A stretch of DNA of 64,000 bases from Sporosarcina highlanderae (GTDB lineage Bacteria > Bacillota > Bacilli > Bacillales_A > Planococcaceae), in NCBI RefSeq assembly GCF_030433715.1, contig NZ_JAROCC010000007.1, forward strand, positions 1-64,000, written 5' to 3'. Shown here in pieces: positions 24,989 to 33,087 of the stretch. The notes under the pieces were generated by a model. The model was not told the origin of the DNA. It did no database searches and saw nothing but the letters and a program-made list of their open reading frames with translations. The position numbers and the translations under genes are program-made. The number at the start of each line of letters is the position of its first letter. Position 1 is the first letter of the stretch.

Positions 24989-26368
24989 ATGTTTAAAATT
25001 AAAGCAATTCATACACCGTCATTTTGGGAATCGGTCACGCTTATTGTTGGGATCGTTCTGATGGTAAGTGTTTGCATCATAAAATTCGATGCTGTTCCTC
25101 ATTTGCCGATACTATTATCGATTTTACTTTTGATCGGATTTGGCCTGCTTAAACGAATACCGTACCGTAGACTTGAAAAAGGTCTGGTCGAAGGTGCGGG
25201 AGCCGGGATGAGTGCTGTCTTTCTCTTTTTCTTCATCGGCATGCTTACAAGCAGCTGGATGATGAGCGGGACGATTCCTTCGTTAATATACGCAGGATTT
25301 CAATTAATAACTCCCACTTTCTTTTTTGCGATTGTTTTCATCGTTACCTCTATCGTTGGCATCTCAATTGGAAGTTCTTTAACGACTGTTGCGACAGTCG
25401 GTGTCGCTTTTATCGGGATGGCAAGTGTGCTTGAGCTTTCATTGCCATTGGCTGCAGGTGCAATCGTTTCGGGTGCGTTCTTCGGTGATAAAATGTCGCC
25501 GTTGTCCGATACGACTAACCTCGCATCCTCAATCGTCGGTGTCGACCTATTCGAACATATTCGCAATATGGGATGGACTACTGTCCCGGCATTTATCCTG
25601 ACAACGATTTTCTTCGGTATTTTATCTCCGACCGTAACTATTAGGGAGTTCGATAGAATTGCTCTTTTTCAAGAAACGCTTTTGGAAACAGGAATGATTC
25701 ATTGGTATACCGTAATCCCGCTTATAGCACTATTCGTTTTGACGATCAAAAAGGTGCCAGCGCTTCTGACATTGGCTATTAGCTCCGCAGTAGCGGTACT
25801 TCTATCATTTTTGCATCATTCTTATGGTTTTTCTGATGTATTGGAGATTTTATTTAAAGGATTCGTTTCCTCTACCGGAGTCCAAGATGTGGATAAACTG
25901 CTGACAGGCGGCGGTATGGAAAAGATGATGTTCACTGTTTCATTGGTATTACTTGCGTTAAGTATGGGAGGATTATTGTTTGTGTTAGGGATCATCCAAA
26001 GTTTATTGTCGCAAATTGAAATTTTACTAAAGAAAGTATCCTCTGTCATAATGGCTTCAGCTGTAACAGCTATCGGAATTAATGTACTGATCGGTGAGCA
26101 GTATTTATCGATTTTATTAACAGGGCAGGCGTTTCAATCATCATACGAGAAAGTTGGTCTGGCCAATAAAAATCTTAGCCGCGTCATGGAAGATGCGGGG
26201 ACTGTGGTGAATCCGCTTGTACCGTGGAGTGTATGTGGGATTTTCATCTCGCAGGTGTTGGGAGTTTCAACAATCGAATATTTGCCATTTGCATTCTTTT
26301 GTTTGTTGTCTCCAATCTTGACGGTTCTTTTCGGATATATTGGGAAGACGTTGACACGTATTTCATAA
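24989..26368 (+). CDS. NhaC-family antiporter, probable tyrosine transporter
   Basis: 459-residue polytopic membrane protein with about 10-12 hydrophobic segments and NhaC-family features such as FFGDKMSPLSDTTNLASS and VNPLVPWSVCG. By sequence it is an Na+/H+ antiporter-type NhaC (YheL-like) protein. Position directly behind a Tyr-type T-box argues for tyrosine uptake; Tyr T-box-linked NhaC proteins have been proposed as tyrosine transporters. Function stays an inference. ATG 24989 has AGGAGG upstream; transcription ends at a hairpin at 26400. Confidence 0.88.
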   Translation: MFKIKAIHTPSFWESVTLIVGIVLMVSVCIIKFDAVPHLPILLSILLLIGFGLLKRIPYRRLEKGLVEGAGAGMSAVFLFFFIGMLTSSWMMSGTIPSLIYAGFQLITPTFFFAIVFIVTSIVGISIGSSLTTVATVGVAFIGMASVLELSLPLAAGAIVSGAFFGDKMSPLSDTTNLASSIVGVDLFEHIRNMGWTTVPAFILTTIFFGILSPTVTIREFDRIALFQETLLETGMIHWYTVIPLIALFVLTIKKVPALLTLAISSAVAVLLSFLHHSYGFSDVLEILFKGFVSSTGVQDVDKLLTGGGMEKMMFTVSLVLLALSMGGLLFVLGIIQSLLSQIEILLKKVSSVIMASAVTAIGINVLIGEQYLSILLTGQAFQSSYEKVGLANKNLSRVMEDAGTVVNPLVPWSVCGIFISQVLGVSTIEYLPFAFFCLLSPILTVLFGYIGKTLTRIS

Positions 26369-26399
26369 AAAAACGGACAATTATGTACCGAATTAAGAA

Positions 26400-26432
26400 A
26401 CACCAAGGAGATCGCATCCTTGGTGTTTTTTC
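26400..26432. terminator. Bidirectional terminator
   Basis: ACACCAAGGA-GATCGCA-TCCTTGGTGT hairpin with a run of six T, between the convergent transporter gene and bpsB. Confidence 0.87.
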
Positions 26433-26964
26433 ATTTATTCAGCAGAAATTCTTCAGTATAGTTTGTGGCTTCCTTCAAAGCTTTCTCCTCAGCAGGAATT
26501 CGTACAGTCATCATCCAACAATTGAGGAGGGTGAATAAAACAGCTGTGAAAAATGCATTGAACATCAAAGGCAGTACAAGCAATTCAGTTGCGACGATTG
26601 TATAGTTGGGATGGCGGATCCATTTATATGGTCCTTTCCGCACCACCTCTGCATTGGGAAGGACGATGATTTTTGTATTCCAGAACTTCCCTAATGAGGC
26701 AAGGCACCATACCCTTAGTACCTGGGCTATTAGAAAGAACGTCAGGAGAATTGTCCAAATCGGCGATAGTTGACGATTGAAAAAGAATACTTCAACAAGC
26801 AAAGAGATGAAAAAGAGGATATGCATACCGACCATAATTGGATAGTGAGTTGCACCAGCTTCAAAAGCCCCTTGGCTCATCATCCATTTTTCATTCCGCC
26901 TTGCGATAAGCAATTCAAACAGCCGTTGAACGATGACAATTGAAATGACAATGCCAAATACCAT
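26431..26964 (-). CDS. bpsB: Isoprenylcysteine carboxyl methyltransferase-family protein (BpsB/YpbQ-like)
   Basis: 177-residue membrane methyltransferase with about five hydrophobic segments. The SAM-binding C-terminal segment VRKGPYKWIRHPNYTIV is the ICMT signature. In B. subtilis YpbQ/BpsB methylates alkylpyrones made by BpsA. Here it follows bpsA by 10 nt on the same strand, supporting the same role. ATG 26964 has GAGGTGAG upstream. Confidence 0.9.
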   Translation of the reverse strand: MVFGIVISIVIVQRLFELLIARRNEKWMMSQGAFEAGATHYPIMVGMHILFFISLLVEVFFFNRQLSPIWTILLTFFLIAQVLRVWCLASLGKFWNTKIIVLPNAEVVRKGPYKWIRHPNYTIVATELLVLPLMFNAFFTAVLFTLLNCWMMTVRIPAEEKALKEATNYTEEFLLNK

Positions 26965-26974
26965 CTATCTCACC

Positions 26975-28054
26975 TCAATTCCACTTCAACAACAGTAATT
27001 CACCACAAAATCCTGGGCCTAAAGCAGCCATTAAACCGTATTCACCGGGCTCAGGAGAAGATTCTATGAATCGTTTAAGAACGAATAGAATAGTTGGTGA
27101 TGACATATTTCCATGATTGCGTAGAACGTCTCTTGAAATATTCGTTTTGGATGAATCGAATTCAAGAGCAGCCTCATAAGCCGTCAACACCTTCTTCCCA
27201 CCGGGATGCGCGATGAAATGAGTAATATCGTCTTTTGATAAATTATTTGAACTCAGAAATTCATGTACAAAAGGTCCGAGCCAATTTGTAATGATTGACG
27301 GAATGCTTTTTGAGAAGACGACATATAGACCATTGTTTTTAATGTCCCAGCCCATGACATCCTCTGAATCAGGCATCAATTTCGATGAAGTGCCAATAAT
27401 AGAAGGGACGGATGTGGTTACTGCAATTTCGGATTGTTCACCTGAAATTAGCGCACAAGCAACACCATCCGAAAAGAGGGACACTCCGACAAGATTACTT
27501 TTCGAATAATCGTCTTTTTGGAATGTTAAACTACAAAACTCAATAGATAGCACTAATACATTCGATTTTGGAAATGCTTTGCAATATTCATATGCTCGGC
27601 TAATTCCTGCAGCACCGCCCGCACAACCGAGTCCCCAAATTGGAATACGTCTTGTGTCATCACGAAAAGGAACAAGGTTCATGATGCGCGCCTCAATGCT
27701 TGGCGTTGCAATGCCTGTACTTGAAATGAAAAAGATTGCATCAATTTCAGATGGATCAACGGTCCTTGATAAAGTCCTTGAATTTTGTAGGCAGGCTTTT
27801 ACGGCCTCAACACCTAAATGAACTGCATGTTGAATATATAAATCATTCCGCTCCTCAAAATCATGGGATTTACCATACCACTCAAGGGGCATGCATACAT
27901 CTCGTTTTTCAATATCGCCATTTTGGAAGACTTTCAAAAGCCTTTCAATATCTTTGAATTTACGGCTGAAAAGGGAGCGGGTGAGTTCGACAGCTTGCTC
28001 CTGTTTAACCTCATGAGGGGGCAGAACAGTACTGACGGAAACAATTTTTGGCAT
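26975..28054 (-). CDS. bpsA: Type III polyketide synthase (BpsA-like)
   Basis: 359-residue chalcone-synthase-fold enzyme; makes alkylpyrone-type polyketides from fatty acyl-CoA and malonyl-CoA. The catalytic triad appears as Cys in GLGCAGGAAG, His in FIAHPGGKK and Asn in RNHGNMSSPT. Length and N-terminus (PPHEVKQEQ) resemble B. subtilis BpsA. ATG 28054 has GGAGG upstream. Two-gene operon with bpsB. The products are likely membrane-associated alkylpyrones and their methyl ethers. Confidence 0.93.
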   Translation of the reverse strand: MPKIVSVSTVLPPHEVKQEQAVELTRSLFSRKFKDIERLLKVFQNGDIEKRDVCMPLEWYGKSHDFEERNDLYIQHAVHLGVEAVKACLQNSRTLSRTVDPSEIDAIFFISSTGIATPSIEARIMNLVPFRDDTRRIPIWGLGCAGGAAGISRAYEYCKAFPKSNVLVLSIEFCSLTFQKDDYSKSNLVGVSLFSDGVACALISGEQSEIAVTTSVPSIIGTSSKLMPDSEDVMGWDIKNNGLYVVFSKSIPSIITNWLGPFVHEFLSSNNLSKDDITHFIAHPGGKKVLTAYEAALEFDSSKTNISRDVLRNHGNMSSPTILFVLKRFIESSPEPGEYGLMAALGPGFCGELLLLKWN

Positions 28055-28196
28055 GGATAGACCTCCGTTTATTTATGATTCTCTTACCTTTACCGAAAGA
28101 TGTTAAACATATGCTTGTCCATTTGGAAGATGGGTCGTTCTATAAAATAAGTGTAGGAATTAATGTAGTTTATGAATGAGGAGGGAGGATTATGAA

Positions 28197-28219
28197 AGCC
28201 CGGCAAATGAGCGGGCTTC
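28197..28219 (-). terminator. Probable terminator after yqxD-like gene
   Basis: GCCCGCTCATTTGCCGGGC hairpin on the minus strand with a short T run (TTTC), overlapping the yqxD stop. Weak tail. Confidence 0.55.
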
Positions 28220-28667
28220 AATTAGGAGGGATTACAGTATTACATAAATCACGAAGTTTCTTCATGAAATTTTCATTGTTTTCTTTAGAACGTTTTTTTG
28301 GACCTCGTAGCCTTCCGCCTGAAGCTCGAATTTTTTGTGCAGTATGGCGAGCGAAAAGAAGTTGATCAATATTCTCTTCAGTATAGCGTCTACCATTCTG
28401 ATCAATCGGATGTCCTTGTTTTGCTAATACCATTGCGGCTAAACCGTAATCCTGTGTAACAACGATGTCCCCTTTATTTACACGGTTCACCAAAACAAAA
28501 TCGACTGCATCCGCACCTTTAGAGACAATTACAGTCTCGGCTCCGTCCCGATGCATTTCATGTGCGGTGTCACAAATGAGAATACATGGAATCTTGAATT
28601 GTTTCGCAATGGAAATCGTTTCGGTTACTACAGGACAACCATCTGCATCTACAAAAATCGTTACCAT
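28218..28667 (-). CDS. YaiI/YqxD family protein (DUF188)
   Basis: 149-residue cytoplasmic protein with the family opening VTIFVDADGCPVV, the TQDYGLAAM segment and the basic C-terminal region RASGGRLRGPKKR. The fold is PIN-like and the role is unproven. ATG 28667 has AGAGG 8 nt upstream; the in-frame GTG 6 nt earlier is too close to that site. Monocistronic. Confidence 0.9.
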   Translation of the reverse strand: MVTIFVDADGCPVVTETISIAKQFKIPCILICDTAHEMHRDGAETVIVSKGADAVDFVLVNRVNKGDIVVTQDYGLAAMVLAKQGHPIDQNGRRYTEENIDQLLFARHTAQKIRASGGRLRGPKKRSKENNENFMKKLRDLCNTVIPPN

Positions 28668-28802
28668 TGTCACGACCTCTTTTCTATTTTAAAGTATGTT
28701 AGCTCGTTGAAGCGCCATACTGTAAAAGGATTGATGTCTACTATATCATATTCAAAAGTTTTAATTTAATTCGAAGAGGGAGTGACAATGGCGTCCGAAT
28801 AT

Positions 28803-29849
28803 TCACTTCACTGTGATTCTGCCGTTATCCGATTTCAATCGAATCTGATATTCTTCCGCGCCGAAACGAGTACGGGAGTTTCGATCTCCATACACATCAA
28901 TCCGTCCATGGCCAGTTTTTGCATGGATGATTGCATTTGTAGGTTTGCGGGTAGATCTAATTTCAATACTTCCATTATCCGTCTCAAAAGTGATATTGCG
29001 GTCAAGATGTTCCGCATCAAGCTTTATGCGACCATTATCTGTGATGGCAACTAATTCGCCTTCCACTTGCTCGAGCTCAATCCGTCCATTGTCCGACTCG
29101 GCATGGATTGAATCAGCTTCGACATGCCTCATCATCACTCGTCCGTTATCCGTCTTCGCCTTCAGTCGGTCACTTTGTACTTTCGAAATTTCAATTCGTC
29201 CGTTATCGGTTTCCGCATTAAGTGTAGTGGCTGCCAATTCAGCTAACTCTATCCGTCCATTATCCGTGAATGCCTCGATTGTTTTACCAATCAGCTTCTC
29301 AGCTTTAATGCGCCCATTGTCGGATTTCATTGAAATGGATTGGTAGAGCTTTTTCGGAATGAACACGTTCAATGCAACCTCCCTCGTATTGAAGTTGAAG
29401 ATGAATAGCCAGAGCCCTTTCTTTTTCAATCTTACTCGCAACGTTTCTTCGAAAACATCAGCAAAAAACTCCAATTTGTCGTTGGGATTGACAAGTTCAA
29501 TTTTCGTTTCATCGTTATCAGAAGGAAAAACGGACAGGGTGCCATGAAAAACATCGATATCAACCTTCGTGTAGCTATTGTCTTGAATTGTTATCACTTC
29601 ACTTGAAGGTGAAGTGGATAGCCTTGTACCTTGTGATACTTGGGGCTCTTCAAATGGATAGGCGTCTAAAAGCTCCGTCGCAATTTTTTGCGGTGACCCA
29701 AGAGAAGCGGCAATTTCAGCTTCCGTTTTTCCATCATTTCTCCCGTTTGAAAAATACTCACGAATATCTTGAAGAATATCGTTTCTTTCTTCCATCGGTA
29801 GTCTTTTCAAGGCTTGCTCAAGTTCGTTAATAAATTGGTTCTCAGTCAT
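28803..29849 (-). CDS. HAAS-domain protein with DNGRI beta-repeats (DUF4097-like)
   Basis: 348 residues. The N-terminal ~70 residues (FINELEQALKRLPMEER, GSPQKIATELL) form a HAAS-type helical domain, known to accompany PadR regulators. The rest is a beta-repeat stalk: [ST]DNGR[IV] or a close variant recurs nine times at ~20-residue spacing (residues ~180-347), building a DUF4097-like parallel beta structure. No signal peptide or transmembrane helix is visible. It overlaps padR by 8 nt and is cotranscribed. Probably a partner/effector of a PadR-regulated envelope response, but no role is proven. Confidence 0.83.
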   Translation of the reverse strand: MTENQFINELEQALKRLPMEERNDILQDIREYFSNGRNDGKTEAEIAASLGSPQKIATELLDAYPFEEPQVSQGTRLSTSPSSEVITIQDNSYTKVDIDVFHGTLSVFPSDNDETKIELVNPNDKLEFFADVFEETLRVRLKKKGLWLFIFNFNTREVALNVFIPKKLYQSISMKSDNGRIKAEKLIGKTIEAFTDNGRIELAELAATTLNAETDNGRIEISKVQSDRLKAKTDNGRVMMRHVEADSIHAESDNGRIELEQVEGELVAITDNGRIKLDAEHLDRNITFETDNGSIEIRSTRKPTNAIIHAKTGHGRIDVYGDRNSRTRFGAEEYQIRLKSDNGRITVK

Positions 29850-30165
29850 TTTGAACGCCCTCCTCGATTAATTTATTTACACCTTCCGTGAAACTGCGCC
29901 ACTCATTCAGTTGCTCATGTAAGTACTCCCGCCCTGTATCCGTCAACGTATAATATTTACGGGGAGGCCCTTCGGATGATTCCTGTAAATAGGTCGTGAA
30001 ATAGCCTTCTTTCGTCAAACGGCGCAATAGGGGATAAACGGAACCTTCGGAAATGGAAATCTGGTCTGAAATTTTCTGGACCAATTCATACCCATAACGG
30101 TCTTGTTTATCCAATAGAACAAGGACGCATAAATTTAAAACGCCTTTTTTGAATTGAATATTCAC
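29842..30165 (-). CDS. PadR family transcriptional regulator
   Basis: 107-residue winged-helix DNA-binding protein, PadR type: LDKQDRYGYELVQKI, ISEGSVYPLLRRLTKEGY (recognition helix region) and PRKYYTLTDTGREYL wing. GTG 30165 has AAGGAGGG 8 nt upstream. It is the first gene of a two-gene operon with the HAAS/repeat protein and probably represses its own promoter through the GTGT-N8-ACAT element. Confidence 0.93.
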   Translation of the reverse strand: MNIQFKKGVLNLCVLVLLDKQDRYGYELVQKISDQISISEGSVYPLLRRLTKEGYFTTYLQESSEGPPRKYYTLTDTGREYLHEQLNEWRSFTEGVNKLIEEGVQND

Positions 30166-30214
30166 CAATAACCCTCCTTTTTCAGTACTGTGTAATGAAT
30201 ACTACTGTGCTTAG

Positions 30215-30230
30215 GTGTAATATATCACAT
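30215..30230 (-). promoter_or_regulatory. Candidate PadR operator
   Basis: GTGT-AATATATC-ACAT, seven of eight positions of the PadR consensus ATGT-N8-ACAT, overlapping the -10 of the padR promoter, ideal for autorepression. Confidence 0.6.
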
Positions 30231-30247
30231 GGTATTGTTCATTGCAA
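30219..30247 (-). promoter_or_regulatory. padR promoter
   Basis: On the minus strand TTGCAA (30247-30242), 17-nt spacer, TATATT (30224-30219). The -10 lies inside the proposed PadR operator. Confidence 0.6.
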
Positions 30248-30352
30248 GGTACTGTAAGTAAGATTTTTGAGAAAAGATAATCTTTCAAAATGAAATATTT
30301 ATGGTAGACTATTTCTATAGTCGAAATATATTAGCATTTAGGGGGAATTGTT

Positions 30353-31732
30353 TTGTCGAATGTTGTAAAAGTCATTTTTTCTGATGATGTACTTGTAACA
30401 GAAAACAATGCAGTAAAAAACTTTGTAGACAATCAAAAGGCAGGGCATTGTTCAGTCCTTATTAATGACGAGCAATATGTTGTCATTAAAAGTGACGACA
30501 AAAAGAAAACATTGGAAAATGTTAGATCCACAGCAGGAAATATTTCTCGTGACCTTACGTCTCAAAAAGTTGAACAAGCAACTGTTCAAGGGGCTGCACT
30601 TGAAGCAGCGTATTCTGATTTGAATAAAGAAGATGTGGCTGTTGCATTTGTTGAAGGATGGGAGTTAGGTTCTTATCAATTCACGGCTTACAAATCGGAT
30701 GCTGAGTCGGCAAAGACTGCAATCGAAGTAGAAGGCGATTTGCATTCCTCTGTTGAACTTGGAAAAATCCGTGCTGCAGCAACTTCATTTTCACGTGATT
30801 TGATGAATGAACTATCAGATGTGTTGAATCCCGAAACGTATCCAGAGGTCCTTAAACAACAGTTTGAAGGGAAAGACGTCAATATAACCGTTCACGGCAA
30901 AGAGCAGCTTGAAGAGATGGAGATGAACGGTCTCCTGACGGTTTGCCGAGGCAGTAAATACAAGCCTTCATTAGTTGAAATCCGCTATGAAGGAGATGCG
31001 TCTAAACCACTTGTAGCTCTTGTCGGAAAAGGCGTTACATTCGACACAGGCGGAATCAGTCTGAAGAGCGGTAAAGACTTGAGCAGCATGCGTATGGATA
31101 TGGGTGGTTCAGCGGCGGTTGCCGGAGCAATGCAGCTCTTGGTTGATTCAAAGGCGAAAGTGAATGTCATTGCGCTCATTCCAATGGTTGAAAATACTCC
31201 GGATGCAAATTCCGTATTCCCTGGTGAAGTGATCCGTTATAAAAACGGCAAAACAGTTCAAGTGGGTAACACAGACGCTGAAGGTCGACTGATCTTGGCA
31301 GACGCTTTAATCCGTGCAGGTGAACTAAATGCAGAATACATCGTTGATATCGCGACGTTGACTGGAGCGATTGTTGCTGCGTTAGGTTCAGAAATCGGTG
31401 GCGTATTCGGCGACGAAGAATTGTCTTTCGTCATGAAAAAAGTTGGCGACCAAAACGGCGATTACGTATGGCCGATGCCGTTGGTTGAAGCATACGACAA
31501 GTCACTCGCAAGCGATTATGCAGACATGAACAATATCAGTTCAATGAACTTCGCAGGCTCCATTACGGCAGGTCTTTTCCTACGTCGTTTCGTGCCGGAA
31601 AACAGCAAATGGTTGCACGTCGATATGGCGGGTATGATGAGCAAGTCAAGCGCATCAGGCTATTATGCTAAATCTGCAACAGGTTACGGTGCAAGACTTT
31701 TGGCTGATTACACTGTAGAAGTTTCGAAATAA
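30353..31732 (+). CDS. pepA: Leucyl aminopeptidase (M17)
   Basis: 459-residue cytosolic dinuclear metalloaminopeptidase that removes N-terminal residues from peptides. Metal/catalytic motifs are VGKGVTFDTGGISLKSG (Lys and Asp) and the M17 signature NTDAEGRLILADAL. The N-terminal ~150 residues form the regulatory alpha/beta domain. Start is TTG 30353 behind GGGGG with 8-nt spacing. Monocistronic; strong hairpin downstream at 31745. Confidence 0.93.
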   Translation: MSNVVKVIFSDDVLVTENNAVKNFVDNQKAGHCSVLINDEQYVVIKSDDKKKTLENVRSTAGNISRDLTSQKVEQATVQGAALEAAYSDLNKEDVAVAFVEGWELGSYQFTAYKSDAESAKTAIEVEGDLHSSVELGKIRAAATSFSRDLMNELSDVLNPETYPEVLKQQFEGKDVNITVHGKEQLEEMEMNGLLTVCRGSKYKPSLVEIRYEGDASKPLVALVGKGVTFDTGGISLKSGKDLSSMRMDMGGSAAVAGAMQLLVDSKAKVNVIALIPMVENTPDANSVFPGEVIRYKNGKTVQVGNTDAEGRLILADALIRAGELNAEYIVDIATLTGAIVAALGSEIGGVFGDEELSFVMKKVGDQNGDYVWPMPLVEAYDKSLASDYADMNNISSMNFAGSITAGLFLRRFVPENSKWLHVDMAGMMSKSSASGYYAKSATGYGARLLADYTVEVSK

Positions 31733-31744
31733 TACAGGACGAAG

Positions 31745-31781
31745 GGGATATATGTTCAATTTGAACATATATCCTCTTTTT
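31745..31781 (+). terminator. Terminator after pepA
   Basis: GGATATATGTTCAA / TTGAACATATATCC perfect hairpin followed by TCTTTTT. Confidence 0.9.
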
Positions 31782-31865
31782 GCATTGTAAATTTAGTTGA
31801 ATTTGTATAGAATGTATGGAAATATCTGTTTCTTACGGAAAGCGAATTAACTAAACACATTTTAA

Positions 31866-32088
31866 GCGAGTTCCCGTAGAACTACGTTGAACTCCCATAG
31901 GATGCGAACGATGGCTTCCCATAGAACAACAGTGACTTCCCATAAGACGCTGCGGACATCCCGTAGACCTGGGGAAACTTCCCGTAGAGTTCTGTTGACT
32001 TCCCATAGAACAAGGTCAAGTTCCCATAGAACCGCAGCGACTTCCCATAGACCACAGTCAACTTCCCATAGAACCACCGCAATTTCTA
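31866..32088. repeat. Intergenic array of ten 21-bp repeats, core TTCCCATAGA
   Basis: Ten copies of a 10-bp core (TTCCCATAGA, with variants TTCCCGTAGA, CTCCCATAGG, ATCCCGTAGA and an insertion form TTCCCATAAGA) start at 31871, 31892, 31916, 31937, 31958, 31979, 32000, 32021, 32042 and 32063. Eight of nine intervals are exactly 21 bp, one is 24. The ~11 bp between cores vary. The array fills the gap between the pepA terminator and the ribosome site of the phosphatase gene; 31782-31865 is AT-rich without recognisable signals. Function unknown. A second array of the same design is at 60597-60701. Confidence 0.92.
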
Positions 32089-32105
32089 AAAAGGGGGGAT
32101 TATTC

Positions 32106-32633
32106 ATGATATATGTAGTAAGACATGGCCAAACGGACTGGAATAAAGAAAGAAAAATGCAGGGGAGAATGGGTTTACCGTTAAACGAAGATGGAATCGA
32201 ACAAGCCGAAGAATTAAAGGGAAAATTACAGCAAGTAAAGTTTGATTTTGTTTATTCTTCCCCACAAGAAAGAGCTGTGGAAACAGCGGAGATTATTACC
32301 GGGGTATCTGCTGTGGTAGATGATCGATTGGATGTATTTGATTTAGGTGAAGCTGACGGCTTACCAGTTGGTGAAGTAGAGGTGGTCGGGGCATTACCGG
32401 ATTCCTCTATTTATAAAGGAGTTGAATCACCAACTGATTTTGTTAAAAGAGTATTTGATTTTATGACAGAGCTTGAAAAACTTTGTGGGGATAATGAATT
32501 GAATGTGCTCATCACCGGTCACAGATGTACCACAGGTTGTATTGGAGCCTATTTCAAAGGGATACCAACTGATGGAAATGTACTGAAATTCTCTTCTGAC
32601 ACGGGAGAATATAAGACCTATTCTTTCAAGTAA
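32106..32633 (+). CDS. Histidine phosphatase family protein, second copy
   Basis: 175 residues. VVRHGQTDWNKERKMQG carries the phospho-acceptor His; LITGHRCTTG carries the second His, where GHR replaces the usual SHG. It is related to the protein at 20278 but divergent. ATG 32106 sits 7-8 nt after AAAAGGGGGG; an open frame runs upstream through the repeat array to 31887 but is rejected because the conserved N-terminus starts here. First gene of an AT-rich six-gene cluster. Confidence 0.88.
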   Translation: MIYVVRHGQTDWNKERKMQGRMGLPLNEDGIEQAEELKGKLQQVKFDFVYSSPQERAVETAEIITGVSAVVDDRLDVFDLGEADGLPVGEVEVVGALPDSSIYKGVESPTDFVKRVFDFMTELEKLCGDNELNVLITGHRCTTGCIGAYFKGIPTDGNVLKFSSDTGEYKTYSFK

Positions 32634-32649
32634 CACAAATGAGGGGGAA

Positions 32650-33087
32650 ATGACTTTGGGCCAAAATACAACAAAAGTATACACACCACCTAAACATTTT
32701 GTTTCAGCAGCAACGATAGTACTCAATGAAAAAAAAGAAATATTATTAATTAAAGGACCCTTGAGAGGTTGGGAAATGCCGGGTGGAGTCGTTGAGGAAG
32801 GCGAATCTTTGAAAGAAGCGGCGATAAGAGAAACAAAAGAGGAGTCAGGTATTGAAATTGAAGTACTAAAGTTTTGTGGAATATTTCAGAACGTAAAAAA
32901 ATCAATTTGTAATACCTTGTTTTTAGCTAAGCCAATCGGAGGCCAATTAACAACTTCAGCAGAGAGTATAGAGGTAGGATTTTTTCCTATCGAACAAGCT
33001 TTAGAGATGGTAACTTTAGGAAACTTCAGGCGAAGAATTGAATACTGTCTTGATGACAGCAAACAACCTTTCTATGTGGAATTTTAG
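32650..33087 (+). CDS. NUDIX hydrolase
   Basis: 145-residue protein with the Nudix box GGVVEEGESLKEAAIRETKE followed by ESG; GWEMPGG precedes it. Hydrolyses a nucleoside diphosphate linked to another group; substrate not predictable. ATG 32650 follows GAGGGGGAA. It lies 16 nt after the phosphatase gene, and its stop touches the next gene, so a common transcript is likely. Confidence 0.9.
   Translation: MTLGQNTTKVYTPPKHFVSAATIVLNEKKEILLIKGPLRGWEMPGGVVEEGESLKEAAIRETKEESGIEIEVLKFCGIFQNVKKSICNTLFLAKPIGGQLTTSAESIEVGFFPIEQALEMVTLGNFRRRIEYCLDDSKQPFYVEF

Noticed and set aside
28927..29346. A plus-strand ORF with SIRPLS repeats.
   Set aside because: Antisense shadow of the DNGRI repeats of the minus-strand gene.
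31866..32088. A CRISPR array.
   Set aside because: Cores are only 10 bp, the spacers are 11 bp, and there is no leader or cas gene.
31887..32105. A 73-residue N-terminal extension of the phosphatase, made of TSHRT-like repeats.
   Set aside because: It is the translation of the repeat array. The ribosome site AAAAGGGGGG and the conserved N-terminus both indicate a start at 32106.
31862..32107. A minus-strand ORF with FYGKS repeats.
   Set aside because: It arises because 21 is divisible by 3; there is no ribosome site and it lies within the same array.
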